Positions 27,738 to 35,252 of a DNA stretch of 39,646 bases are shown one piece after another; the first letter of the stretch is position 1, and each line of letters starts with the position of its first letter. Source of the stretch: Stutzerimonas stutzeri (GTDB taxonomy: Bacteria > Pseudomonadota > Gammaproteobacteria > Pseudomonadales > Pseudomonadaceae); NCBI RefSeq assembly GCF_000935215.1, contig NZ_JXXD01000112.1, forward strand, positions 1-39,646. Reading direction: 5' to 3'. The translations under genes and the position numbers were made by a program. Under the pieces are notes generated by a model. That model was not told the origin of the DNA, ran no database searches, and was given only the letters and a program-made list of their open reading frames with translations.

Positions 27738-28217
27738 ATGTTTCTGCACATTCGCCCCGCGGTTCGCGAAGACGCCGCGCTGATCCTGCGCTTTATCACC
27801 GACCTGGCCATCTACGAAAAAGCCGAGCACGAGGTCAAGACCGACGTCGCCGGCATCGAGAACAGCCTGTTCGCTAACGGCAGCACCGCCCACGGGTTGA
27901 TCTGCGAGCTGGACGGCGAGCCGATCGGCTATGCGGTGTATTTCTTCAACTACTCGACTTGGCTGGGCAGGCACGGCCTGTATCTGGAAGACCTCTACGT
28001 CACCCCGCAGCAGCGCGGCGTCGGCGCCGGCAAGGCTCTGCTGCGTCATCTGGCCAAACTGGCGGTGGCACGCGGCTGCGGGCGCTTCGAGTGGTCGGTG
28101 CTGGACTGGAATCAGCCAGCCATCGACTTCTACGAATCCATCGGCGCCCGGCCGCAGAGCGAGTGGATCGGCTACCGCCTTGCCGGCGACGCACTGTCAG
28201 AGTTCGCGGCCGGTTGA
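27738..28217 (+). CDS. GNAT N-acetyltransferase, diamine acetyltransferase-like
   Basis: A 159-residue GNAT protein resembling the spermidine/spermine acetyltransferase (SSAT) branch. It starts MFLHIRPAVREDAALILRFI, has the acetyl-CoA motif LYLEDLYVTPQQRGVGAGKALL and the C-terminal motif VLDWNQPAIDFYESIGA with the catalytic-type Tyr. Polyamines or related small amines are possible acceptors, which is inference from family only. The ATG at 27738 is 23 bases after the kinase-like gene. Confidence 0.88.
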   Translation: MFLHIRPAVREDAALILRFITDLAIYEKAEHEVKTDVAGIENSLFANGSTAHGLICELDGEPIGYAVYFFNYSTWLGRHGLYLEDLYVTPQQRGVGAGKALLRHLAKLAVARGCGRFEWSVLDWNQPAIDFYESIGARPQSEWIGYRLAGDALSEFAAG

Positions 28218-28252
28218 GCAATCGTTCCAGCTCGCCTGCGCCACCCGCCGCG

Positions 28253-29401
28253 ATGCCGCCGCGAAAAGCGCGCCTGCCCTTTGCCAATGCCTGGTTCTTC
28301 CCGGCTGCCGCGCTCTACGCGGCACTGATTCTGCCGTATTCGGTACTGGCACTACTTGGCCTGCTTCCCGCGTTGCCCGGGCTCGCCACATCCGCCGGTC
28401 ACGCCCACGAAATGCTCTTCGGCTTCGCCCTGGCGGTGATCGCCGGCTACCTGCTCGGCCCGCAGCGACTGCGCTTTACCCTGACGCTGCTCGGCTGCTG
28501 GGCGCTGGCACGACTGAGCTTCCTGCTGTGGCCGGGCTCGTGGCTGGCACTGATCTGCGCCGCCGCCTTTGCCACCGGCCTTGCCTGGAAAGTGTTGCCG
28601 CGCTTTCTCGGCGCCGCGAAGAAATGGCGTAACCAGAGCGTCGCACCCGTGGTCGCCGGGCTGAGTCTGCTCAGCGCCATCGCCAGCGGCGGCTTTGGCG
28701 CTGGCTACGACCGCCTCATGCTGGAGGAGGCGCTGCTATTGCTCGCCACCCTGATGTTCTTCATGGGCGGACGGATCATCGCGCCAGCCATCGCCGGGTA
28801 CGCGCAGAGCCGGGGATGGCGACTGGATGCGCGGGTGCAGCCGCAGATCGAAGGCGCCGTGCTGATCCTGCTCGGCCTCGCTCTGCTGCTGAATCTTCTG
28901 CCCTGGCCGCTCATTCGGCACCTGACCGGCGCCGTACTGGTCGCCGCTGCCGTACTCACGACCATCCGCCTGCTGCGCTGGCAACCCTGGCGCTGCGCAA
29001 GGCCCGAGTTGCTGACGCTGCTGCTCGGCTATGCCTGGCTCGCCATTGGCCTGCTATTGCTTGGCCTGGGTACGCTGCTACCGGCGCTGCCATTGAACGC
29101 AACGCTGCACGCCTTGACCGTCGGCGCGCTGGGCAGCCTGACTTTCGCAGTCATGGCCCGCACGCGGCTGATCTACCGTTTCCGCGATCCCGCGGCGCAG
29201 CCCTGGATACAGGGCGTGGCGTTGCTGATCAGCCTGGCGGCGCTGGCTCGCGTGCTGCCCGCCCTGCTGAGTCAGCCTCACCCGGCCTGGCTGCTGCTCG
29301 CCGCCGGTTGCTGGTCGCTGGCCTTTATGGCGCTGACCTTGCTGCTCTGGCGTTGTCGCGACGCGCACGCGGACAGCCCTCGCGGCAACGCTGACCACTG
29401 A
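28253..29401 (+). CDS. nnrS: NnrS-family membrane protein
   Basis: NnrS proteins are heme- and copper-containing polytopic membrane proteins linked to nitric oxide stress and denitrification. From the ATG at 28253 this has 382 residues and about twelve hydrophobic helices. Family blocks are GHAHEMLFGFALAVIAGYLL, FMGGRIIAPAIAGY, and LHALTVGALGSLTFAVMART, with histidines expected to bind metal. An in-frame TTG at 28214 overlaps the acetyltransferase stop (TTGA) and would give 395 residues; neither has a good ribosome site. No nir, nor or dnr genes lie nearby, and I see no Anr/Dnr box (TTGAT-N4-ATCAA) upstream. Confidence 0.85.
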   Translation: MPPRKARLPFANAWFFPAAALYAALILPYSVLALLGLLPALPGLATSAGHAHEMLFGFALAVIAGYLLGPQRLRFTLTLLGCWALARLSFLLWPGSWLALICAAAFATGLAWKVLPRFLGAAKKWRNQSVAPVVAGLSLLSAIASGGFGAGYDRLMLEEALLLLATLMFFMGGRIIAPAIAGYAQSRGWRLDARVQPQIEGAVLILLGLALLLNLLPWPLIRHLTGAVLVAAAVLTTIRLLRWQPWRCARPELLTLLLGYAWLAIGLLLLGLGTLLPALPLNATLHALTVGALGSLTFAVMARTRLIYRFRDPAAQPWIQGVALLISLAALARVLPALLSQPHPAWLLLAAGCWSLAFMALTLLLWRCRDAHADSPRGNADH

Positions 29402-29494
29402 GTCATCGACCGGAACTCTCGCGCATTACGCTTGACCTACATGCAACCGCCGGCGATTCCTCCCATGTCCGCCGTCGCATTCGCCGAGGCCTGC

Positions 29495-30022
29495 ATGACC
29501 GATCTGCGCACCCTGCTGCTGAATCAGGACACCCAGGGCGCCGAGCTCTTCGACTCGCCCAAGGAACGCCTGATCTTCTACCGCTCCGAAATCCATTTCG
29601 AATCTTCCCTGCTGGCCGAACGCACCAGCGCCTACCTGTCGTCGCAGTCGTTCCTGATGATTGCCTTCGCCTCGTCGATGGCCAACAGCAACCCTGAGTG
29701 GGGCGAGCTGTTCCGCCTGGTGGTGCCGGCGATTCTCTCGGTGCTCGGCCTGATCACATCGCTGCACGCGATGCCCGGTATCAAGTCCAATTTCGACGTC
29801 ATCGAGCGCTGGCATCAGAAACAGTCCGAACTGCTGCAGCTCGAAGGCCGCGTCGGTATGCTGCCGAACAACGAATCGGCGCTGTTCGGCGAAGGCAGCA
29901 GCCCAGTCGGCGGGCCTCGCTACAAGCGCACCCTGCTGTTCTCGCTGCGCACGCCGATCATCTTCTCGCTGGTCTGGAGCGCATTCGGCCTGCTCTGCCT
30001 GGCCCTGAGCCTGATGGACTGA
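29495..30022 (+). CDS. Uncharacterised three-helix membrane protein
   Basis: I do not recognise this family with confidence. From the ATG at 29495 (GAGG nine bases upstream) it has 175 residues; in-frame ATGs at 29465 and 29441 would extend it but lack ribosome sites. The N-terminal 45 residues are soluble and charged (SPKERLIFYRSEIHFESSLLAER), then hydrophobic segments occur at about 48-63, 74-94 and 150-173, with a charged loop (SNFDVIERWHQKQSELLQLEG) and a Gly/Pro-rich stretch between the second and third. The layout, a short soluble helix followed by paired membrane helices, is somewhat like small SLATT/RipA-type membrane proteins, but this is only a resemblance. Confidence 0.7.
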   Translation: MTDLRTLLLNQDTQGAELFDSPKERLIFYRSEIHFESSLLAERTSAYLSSQSFLMIAFASSMANSNPEWGELFRLVVPAILSVLGLITSLHAMPGIKSNFDVIERWHQKQSELLQLEGRVGMLPNNESALFGEGSSPVGGPRYKRTLLFSLRTPIIFSLVWSAFGLLCLALSLMD

Positions 30023-30095
30023 CGCACCGCACACCGCCGCATTGCCCCACGCGGCAGCAGATGCTTAGCTGGACGCATCCGTATGGAGGAACCCC

Positions 30096-30539
30096 ATGTC
30101 CGATTCAGACCGCCCCCGCTATCGCGTCGATGCTGATCGCCAGGCCGCCCAACGCCGGGTACGCTACGTCGAAACCAACCGCCCGGATGACGGCAGCTGC
30201 ACGATATGCCAGCTGGACGAAGAAAACCCGGCACCGCTCGACGAGACCCCCGCCATGGCGCAAGAAAACCCCAGTAACGATGAAGATGAAGCCTTCGCCG
30301 AGTCGATCCTGATCCAGGCGATCGAGAACCAACTTGAAGCCGGCGAGCCCGCGGCTACCCAGGCCACGCTTAACAAGCTCACCCTGGTCGGCTACGAGCG
30401 GGACGAATGCCTGCAGATGATGGCGCTGGTCCTGGCCCATGAGATCCGCACGATGCTCAGCGAGGACCGCCCTTTCGACGGTGCCGCCTACGAGGCCATG
30501 CTGCGCAAGCTGCCGGAACTGCCGGAAGCATCCGAATAG
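30096..30539 (+). CDS. Uncharacterised small acidic protein
   Basis: A 147-residue soluble protein of no recognised function. GGAGG lies seven bases before the ATG. The N-terminus is basic (MSDSDRPRYRVDADRQAAQRR), followed by one CTIC pair (C35, C38), an acidic linker (NPSNDEDEAFAES) and a helical C-terminal part that looks like a conserved domain: ENQLEAGEPAATQATLNKLT, GYERDECLQMMALVLAHEI, RPFDGAAYEAMLRKLPELPE. The last segment is typical of small gammaproteobacterial conserved hypothetical proteins. A single CxxC is not enough to bind zinc by itself. Confidence 0.75.
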   Translation: MSDSDRPRYRVDADRQAAQRRVRYVETNRPDDGSCTICQLDEENPAPLDETPAMAQENPSNDEDEAFAESILIQAIENQLEAGEPAATQATLNKLTLVGYERDECLQMMALVLAHEIRTMLSEDRPFDGAAYEAMLRKLPELPEASE

Positions 30540-30617
30540 GATCTGGATCAAGGCAGGGCCACCGACAGCATCTACACTCAGCAAACAGGGCATGAGCCCA
30601 CCATCCGAGGAGCGAGC

Positions 30618-30863
30618 ATGTCGTACACCCCTGAGCTGGTTGCTGAACTGGACGTACTCCGACAGTTCAATCTGGAAAATCTGCAGGAAGGGCTGAAGGT
30701 GCATCACGAAGCCAGCCCCGCCACCATCGCCGCTTTTGGCCGCCTCCACGCCAAGGGCCTGATCACCCAGGCCGACGGCGGTTACCTCACCAGCCTTGGC
30801 CGCGACGCGGCCGAACAGGCGCAAACGCTGCATACCATCCTCTCGGAAACCGTCACGGCCTGA
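30618..30863 (+). CDS. TIGR02647 family small protein
   Basis: An 81-residue protein matching the TIGR02647 conserved hypothetical family by its opening MSYTPELVAELDVLRQFNLE, the central HHEASPATIAAFGRLHAKGL and GYLTSLGRDAAEQAQ. The helix-turn-helix-like alternation suggests a winged-helix or DNA-binding fold, which I cannot confirm. GAGGAG lies eight bases before the ATG. It is between the acidic hypothetical gene and cyaA. Confidence 0.8.
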   Translation: MSYTPELVAELDVLRQFNLENLQEGLKVHHEASPATIAAFGRLHAKGLITQADGGYLTSLGRDAAEQAQTLHTILSETVTA

Positions 30864-31014
30864 CATCGCCATGCCGTTCCGCTTCACCAGTCCAGGGCAC
30901 GGATGACGCCGGCCCTGGCCGTTGGTCGCTCACTGCAGGCAAACTTGCGCCGCGCCTCAAGCCGCACGCCGATTGGCCGATGAACAGGGGTTAGCCTCGC
31001 CTGCACGAACCACA

Positions 31015-33837
31015 ATGACCCGCACCCAGCACATCCACCCGATTCTCGAAGAAGGCATCGACCGCAAGGTGCTGACCACGCTGCGCGCGCGCTTTCTCGC
31101 GGTCAACTCGGCACGCCTGGAGCGGGCCCTGCAGGCCATGTCGACGCGCCAGCAGCAGGTGCTGAAGCTGCTGCCGCTGCTGTTTCACGTCAACCATCCG
31201 ATTCTCCCCGGCTATGTCTCGGCGACTACCCCTGCCGGACTCGCGCACTTCGTGCCGGACGCCGAACAGCTCGCCGAAGCACAGCGCCTGAGCCGCTCGT
31301 TCGCCTACAAGCCGGCCCGCGGAAAACTGCCGCAGCCGATACTCGGCCTGTTCCTCATGGGCAGCCTCGGCACCGTGGCGCAGGACGAGCACAGCGATCT
31401 GGACGTGTGGGTCTGCCACGACCCCGCCCTGGACGCCGACCAGATCGAGGAACTGCGCCGCAAGTGCGAACTGCTGCAAGCCTGGGCAGCGAGCCAGGGC
31501 AGCGAAGCGCACTTCTTTCTGGTCGATCCGCAGCGCTTCAATCAGGGTCAGCGCGAAGCCAGGTTGACCTCCGATGACTGCGGCACCACCCAGCACTACC
31601 TGCTGCTCGACGAGTTCTACCGCACGGCACTCTGGCTCGGCGGGCGAATCCCGCTCTGGTGGCTGGTGCCGGACTACGAGGAGCACCGCTACGACGAATA
31701 TGTGGCGACGCTGCTGGCCAAGCGTTTCGTGCGCGCAGACGAAGTGCTCGACCTCGGCCACCTGGGCCAGGTGCCGCCCGGCGAGTTCGTCGGCGCCGGA
31801 CTCTGGCAGCTCTACAAGGCCATAGCCTCGCCCTACAAATCGCTGTTCAAGCTGCTGCTGGTGGAGGTGTATGCCAGCCAGTATCCGCAGCTGCGCTGCC
31901 TGGCGCTGGACTTCAAACAGGCCATCTATCAAGGGCGGATCGAACTGAACGAGCTCGACCCGTATATCGCCGCCTACCTTGCCATCGAGCGTTACCTCGG
32001 CGCGCGCGGCGACCACGAACGCCTGGAGCTGGCGCGGCGCTGCCTGTACCTGAAGATCAATCGACCGCTGAGCCGGCCGCCGGTCAACCGCAACAAGAGC
32101 TGGCAGCGCAGCCTGCTCGAGCGGCTGACCCACGACTGGCATTGGGACGAGCGGCAGTTCGCACTGCTCGACAACCGTGGCCACTGGAAAGTGCGGCAGG
32201 TCAGCCAGGAACGTCGCGTGCTAGTCAACGAACTGACCTACGGCTATCGCTTTCTCAGCGACTTCACCCGACGCCTTCAGGCCACCAGCCCGCTCACCAG
32301 TCGCGACCTCGGCGTGCTGGGTCGTCGCCTGTACGCAGCGATCGAACGCAAGGCCGGCAAGGTCGAGGTGGTCAATCTTGGTATCTCGCCGGATATGGCT
32401 GAACACAGCCTGACCCTGGTGCACGATTACGACGCTGCGGGCGACGTGCGCTGGTCGCTCTATCAGGGCCAGCTCACCGCGCCGGAACTGAGCAATTTCG
32501 CCCCATTGAAGCGCTCTCGCGAGCTGGTCGCGCTGCTGGCCTGGTGTCACCGCAACGGCGTGGTGGATGTCAGCACCCACCTGTCCCTGTTCCCTGGCGA
32601 CAGCGGCCTGAGCGAAGCGGAACTGTTCGCCCTGTTCAGCGACCTGCGCCGTGCGCTGCCGATGCCGCTATGCCCGGTGGACGAAGAAGCGCTACTGGCC
32701 GCGAGCAAACCCAGCCGGGTGCTGCTGCTGATCAACATCGGCCTGGACCCCACCCAGCAAGCCCCGACAGCATCTGCCATCGGCGAGCAGTCGATGCTGA
32801 ACGCGGCGCCGGAAAACCTGGTGCTGAGCGTGGATCAGGTCACGCTCAACAGCTGGAACGAGTTGCTGGTGACCCGCTACGAAGGGCCGAAGGCGCTGCC
32901 ACTGTGCCTGCGCGATTATCTGGATAGCCTCGAGCGGGTCGTGCAGGCACCGCAGCTGCAGGTCTTCTGCTTCGCCCGCAATCGCGGACAGGCCATCGCG
33001 CGGCGAGTCGAGCAGATATTCGAGGATGCCCGCCAGAGCCTTGCCAGCGTCGCTCATGGACGCTACCTGCTTCAGGTTCGCCAGCATTTCCACATGCTGC
33101 AGCGCGAGGCGAACGCGCTGCGTCTCACCCACCTGAGCGATCGCGCCGCACTGCTCGAACACCTTGGCGAGGCTCACCACGCCTACAGCCCGCTCCGTCT
33201 CGATCGTGCGGCGCTGGACGGTGACGATCTGGCGCTGATTCTTGCGCACGGCCGCCCGGGATGCCTGCAAGTGTTCTACCGCACGGCCGGGGAAATCGCC
33301 GAACTCAGCGTGCTCGATGAATGCAATGCCCTCTGGCGCCAGCAGCTGCCCTATCGCGACGAACGCACCCTGCTGCGCCCGCTGATGCGCTTTCTCGAGT
33401 CAATGCTGTATCGGCGTAACGCGCAGCAGCCCGACCAAAGCCAGGAGCTGGTCGACCCGGCGATCCTCTTCTACCGCATTCAGCCGGGACAAGGCGCGCG
33501 ACCGGCACAACTGGAACGAAGACCGGCGCCCCAGGGCGAGGTCAACGATCCGTTCTACGACGTGCAGGCGATTGTCGAAGCGGGCGAAAACGGTCGCTCG
33601 CAGGTCACCCTGTACTGTAACCATCAGGAGTTTTCCGGCCTGGAATATGGTGCCGAGCTGTTCGCCGCCGTGACACGCACGATCATTTCCCGGCGCCGCG
33701 ACGGTGAACGCTACCCCTGCTACATCACCGACCTCGACCTCACTGGCCTGCACGGCAGCGGACGCAGCCAGACTGTGCAGTACCTGCGCTACAAGGCGCG
33801 CCTGGAGGCGGCGCTGAATGCGGCAATGGAGTCATAA
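31015..33837 (+). CDS. cyaA: Class I adenylate cyclase
   Basis: CyaA makes cAMP from ATP; in pseudomonads it supplies cAMP to Vfr alongside CyaB. The 940-residue cytosolic protein has the class I catalytic half first: FLMGSLGTVAQDEHSDLDVWV, with GSLG at 116-119 and metal aspartates D128 and D130 in DLD, the nucleotidyltransferase pattern. The C-terminal half is the regulatory region and ends at the stop before rnk. The ATG at 31015 (MTRTQHIHPI) matches the Pseudomonas N-terminus; 31 codons of open frame precede it. Ribosome-site sequence is weak. Confidence 0.95.
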   Translation: MTRTQHIHPILEEGIDRKVLTTLRARFLAVNSARLERALQAMSTRQQQVLKLLPLLFHVNHPILPGYVSATTPAGLAHFVPDAEQLAEAQRLSRSFAYKPARGKLPQPILGLFLMGSLGTVAQDEHSDLDVWVCHDPALDADQIEELRRKCELLQAWAASQGSEAHFFLVDPQRFNQGQREARLTSDDCGTTQHYLLLDEFYRTALWLGGRIPLWWLVPDYEEHRYDEYVATLLAKRFVRADEVLDLGHLGQVPPGEFVGAGLWQLYKAIASPYKSLFKLLLVEVYASQYPQLRCLALDFKQAIYQGRIELNELDPYIAAYLAIERYLGARGDHERLELARRCLYLKINRPLSRPPVNRNKSWQRSLLERLTHDWHWDERQFALLDNRGHWKVRQVSQERRVLVNELTYGYRFLSDFTRRLQATSPLTSRDLGVLGRRLYAAIERKAGKVEVVNLGISPDMAEHSLTLVHDYDAAGDVRWSLYQGQLTAPELSNFAPLKRSRELVALLAWCHRNGVVDVSTHLSLFPGDSGLSEAELFALFSDLRRALPMPLCPVDEEALLAASKPSRVLLLINIGLDPTQQAPTASAIGEQSMLNAAPENLVLSVDQVTLNSWNELLVTRYEGPKALPLCLRDYLDSLERVVQAPQLQVFCFARNRGQAIARRVEQIFEDARQSLASVAHGRYLLQVRQHFHMLQREANALRLTHLSDRAALLEHLGEAHHAYSPLRLDRAALDGDDLALILAHGRPGCLQVFYRTAGEIAELSVLDECNALWRQQLPYRDERTLLRPLMRFLESMLYRRNAQQPDQSQELVDPAILFYRIQPGQGARPAQLERRPAPQGEVNDPFYDVQAIVEAGENGRSQVTLYCNHQEFSGLEYGAELFAAVTRTIISRRRDGERYPCYITDLDLTGLHGSGRSQTVQYLRYKARLEAALNAAMES

Positions 33838-33842
33838 GAGGG

Positions 33843-33865
33843 CGCTGACGGGGCTTCAGTCAGCG
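33843..33865. terminator. Possible hairpin after cyaA
   Basis: CGCTGAC (33843-33849) and GTCAGCG (33859-33865) are a perfect 7-bp inverted repeat with a 9-base loop just after the cyaA stop codon. Neither strand has a good T run. It lies between convergent cyaA and rnk. Confidence 0.35.
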
Positions 33866-33911
33866 TCTCGACGAGGTTCCGGCCTGGCGAACCAGCTGCA
33901 TTGCGCAGTGG

Positions 33912-33995
33912 CTATTCAACGCTTTTCGCACCAACAAAGGCAGAGCTGCCGAAAGCTGCTACCAGCCCGATCGCAGCGGCGGCCAGGCTGATCAT
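33912..33995 (-). CDS. Possible 27-residue hydrophobic peptide downstream of rnk
   Basis: An ATG frame on the minus strand begins 17 bases after the rnk stop codon and encodes 27 residues, MISLAAAAIGLVAAFGSSAF followed by VGAKSVE. The first 20 residues are a continuous hydrophobic stretch, like a membrane peptide or a bare signal anchor. The ribosome site (GCGAG directly before ATG) is poor, and no family is recognised. It could be chance; random frames of this length are common in GC-rich DNA. Confidence 0.25.
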   Translation of the reverse strand: MISLAAAAIGLVAAFGSSAFVGAKSVE

Positions 33996-34012
33996 CTCGC
34001 AAGCGTCGCCCG

Positions 34013-34417
34013 TCAGAACGGATCGCCTGCCGCTTCGGGCTGGTATTCGATCGCGAGCAGAGTGAGCTTGATCATCTTGCCGGATGGAGTCGGCCAGTCG
34101 ATGTGCTGGCCGACACTCATGCCCAGCAGCGCCGTACCGACCGGTGCGAGGACGGACACGGTGCCTTCCTTGCCGGCGTCGTGGGGATAGACCAGCGTCA
34201 GGTGGTAGTCCTTGCCCGTGCCTTCGTCGCGGCAGTGCACGCGCGAATTCATGGTCACGACGCCAGCAGGCATCTCGCTGCGTTCCACGATCTGCGCCCG
34301 CGACAGTTCCTGCTCGAGCGCTTCGGCGGCCGGACCGTAGTCGTCCAGACTGTCGAGCAGCCGCTCAAGGCGCTGCAGATCGAGTTGGGTAAGGATGATC
34401 GGCGGTGCACTGGTCAT
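34013..34417 (-). CDS. rnk: Rnk, regulator of nucleoside diphosphate kinase
   Basis: Rnk is a GreA-like protein with a C-terminal FKBP-type domain but a short coiled-coil N-terminus; it was found in P. aeruginosa and E. coli as a regulator of nucleoside diphosphate kinase and can bind RNA polymerase. The 134-residue protein starts MTSAPPIILTQLDLQRLERL, and has VTMNSRVHCRDE, TLVYPHDAGKEGTVSVLAPVGTALLG and QHIDWPTPSG, typical of the GreA C-terminal fold. The ATG at 34417 has GGAG 13 bases upstream, an unusually long spacing; an in-frame TTG four codons upstream is too near that site. A strong terminator stands 43 bases before the start codon. Confidence 0.93.
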   Translation of the reverse strand: MTSAPPIILTQLDLQRLERLLDSLDDYGPAAEALEQELSRAQIVERSEMPAGVVTMNSRVHCRDEGTGKDYHLTLVYPHDAGKEGTVSVLAPVGTALLGMSVGQHIDWPTPSGKMIKLTLLAIEYQPEAAGDPF

Positions 34418-34451
34418 GGGTTCTGGCAAGCTCCTGCGAAAAAATAAAACA

Positions 34452-34488
34452 CGAAAAAAGCAAAACCCCGCCCGAAGGCGGGGTTTTG
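34452..34488 (-). terminator. Strong intrinsic terminator of cyaY, upstream of rnk
   Basis: Minus strand CAAAACCCCGCC / GGCGGGGTTTTG (12 bp, perfect) closes a TTCG tetraloop at 34473-34476 and is followed by CTTTTTTCG. It begins about 90 bases after the cyaY stop and ends about 43 bases before the rnk start. Confidence 0.92.
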
Positions 34489-34501
34489 TTGACCTGCGAA
34501 G

Positions 34502-34529
34502 ACACTATCACAGCAGCCCGAATAAGCAA
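34502..34529 (-). promoter_or_regulatory. Candidate promoter between cyaY and rnk
   Basis: On the minus strand TTGCTT (34524-34529) and TAGTGT (34502-34507) are 16 bases apart; the latter matches the -10 consensus weakly. If used, the transcript would start about 34495 and run into the terminator at once, so it would make a very short RNA or an attenuated rnk message. Confidence 0.3.
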
Positions 34530-34577
34530 GGCCCCCACCGGCAGCGCCCGGCTCGCGGGGGCTGCACGCAGATTGCG

Positions 34578-34910
34578 TCAGATATCCTCGAATTCCAGCG
34601 CTTCGCCGCCCTGCTCCAGCGTCACCCGCGAGAGCAGCTCTCCGAGGCGCTCGCCGCTTGCATCGCACAGCCACAGCTGGCTGCCTTCGTCGTAGTCGAA
34701 ATGAAAGCCGCCGGAGCGCGCCGCGACCCACAGCTGGCGCAACGCGGGCTGGCGGCTGAGGATCAGCTGACTGCCGTTATCGAAGCGCACGGTCAGCACA
34801 CCACCGGAGTTCTCCAGGTCGACGTCCAGACTGGTGTCATCGAATACGTCCTCGACGCTCTCCTGCACAGCATCGACCAGATCGTGATAACGGGCTTCGC
34901 TCAGGCTCAT
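34578..34910 (-). CDS. cyaY: Frataxin homologue CyaY
   Basis: CyaY binds iron and modulates cysteine desulfurase IscS in iron-sulfur cluster assembly. The 110-residue protein has the frataxin pattern: an acidic first helix (SEARYHDLVDAVQESVEDVFDD), then GVLTVRFDNGSQLILSRQPALRQLWVAARSGGFHFDY and LWLCDASGERLGELLSRV. The conserved block QPALRQLWVAARSGGFHF is typical. The ATG at 34910 is the family start. It is divergent from lptM and ends before a strong terminator. Confidence 0.95.
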   Translation of the reverse strand: MSLSEARYHDLVDAVQESVEDVFDDTSLDVDLENSGGVLTVRFDNGSQLILSRQPALRQLWVAARSGGFHFDYDEGSQLWLCDASGERLGELLSRVTLEQGGEALEFEDI

Positions 34911-35036
34911 GCAACACTTCCTCGAATTGTTCTGCACGCGACGCGGGCCGCATGCGATGGCGGCGAGCTTAGCAGGGCGCAGCCGGATCAAGCGAGCAGC
35001 CCGCCAGCACGGCCGCCGTGTGACGCGCTGCTCGCA

Positions 35037-35065
35037 TAGGCAATCCGCCGGGTGCTGGGTATACT
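35037..35065 (+). promoter_or_regulatory. Candidate sigma-70 promoter of lptM-lysA-dapF operon
   Basis: TAGGCA (35037-35042), 17 bases, then TATACT (35060-35065). The -10 matches 5 of 6 and the -35 matches 4 of 6 with ideal spacing, 34 bases before the lptM ATG. Confidence 0.6.
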
Positions 35066-35099
35066 CCGGCGATTAGATTTTTCAAGGATTCTAGTCCCC

Positions 35100-35240
35100 A
35101 TGAAGCGCCTTCTGCTTCCCTTCATCGCACTCGCCGTCTTCGCCGCCGCGCTCAGCGGTTGTGGCCAGAAAGGTCCGCTGTACCTGCCGGATGACGAGAA
35201 AACCGTCAAAGAACGTTCCAAAGACCGTTTCGAACTCTAA
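35100..35240 (+). CDS. lptM: LptM (YifL/LppL) small lipoprotein
   Basis: LptM is a small outer-membrane lipoprotein that assists oxidative maturation of the LPS translocon LptDE in E. coli. The 46-residue product has a signal peptide [20 protein letters not shown] and a lipobox LSGC with the lipidated cysteine C21, followed by the conserved [11 protein letters not shown] motif and a basic tail. Some frames extend upstream but the ATG at 35100 is the family start. Its TAA stop is overlapped by the AAAGGAGG ribosome site of lysA. Confidence 0.93.
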   Translation: MKRLLLPFIALAVFAAALSGCGQKGPLYLPDDEKTVKERSKDRFEL

Positions 35241-35252
35241 AGGAGGCTGTTC

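Noticed and set aside
28200-28260. Possible Anr/Dnr box upstream of nnrS
   Set aside because: The sequence TTGAGCAATC does not match TTGAT-N4-ATCAA on both arms and overlaps coding sequence.
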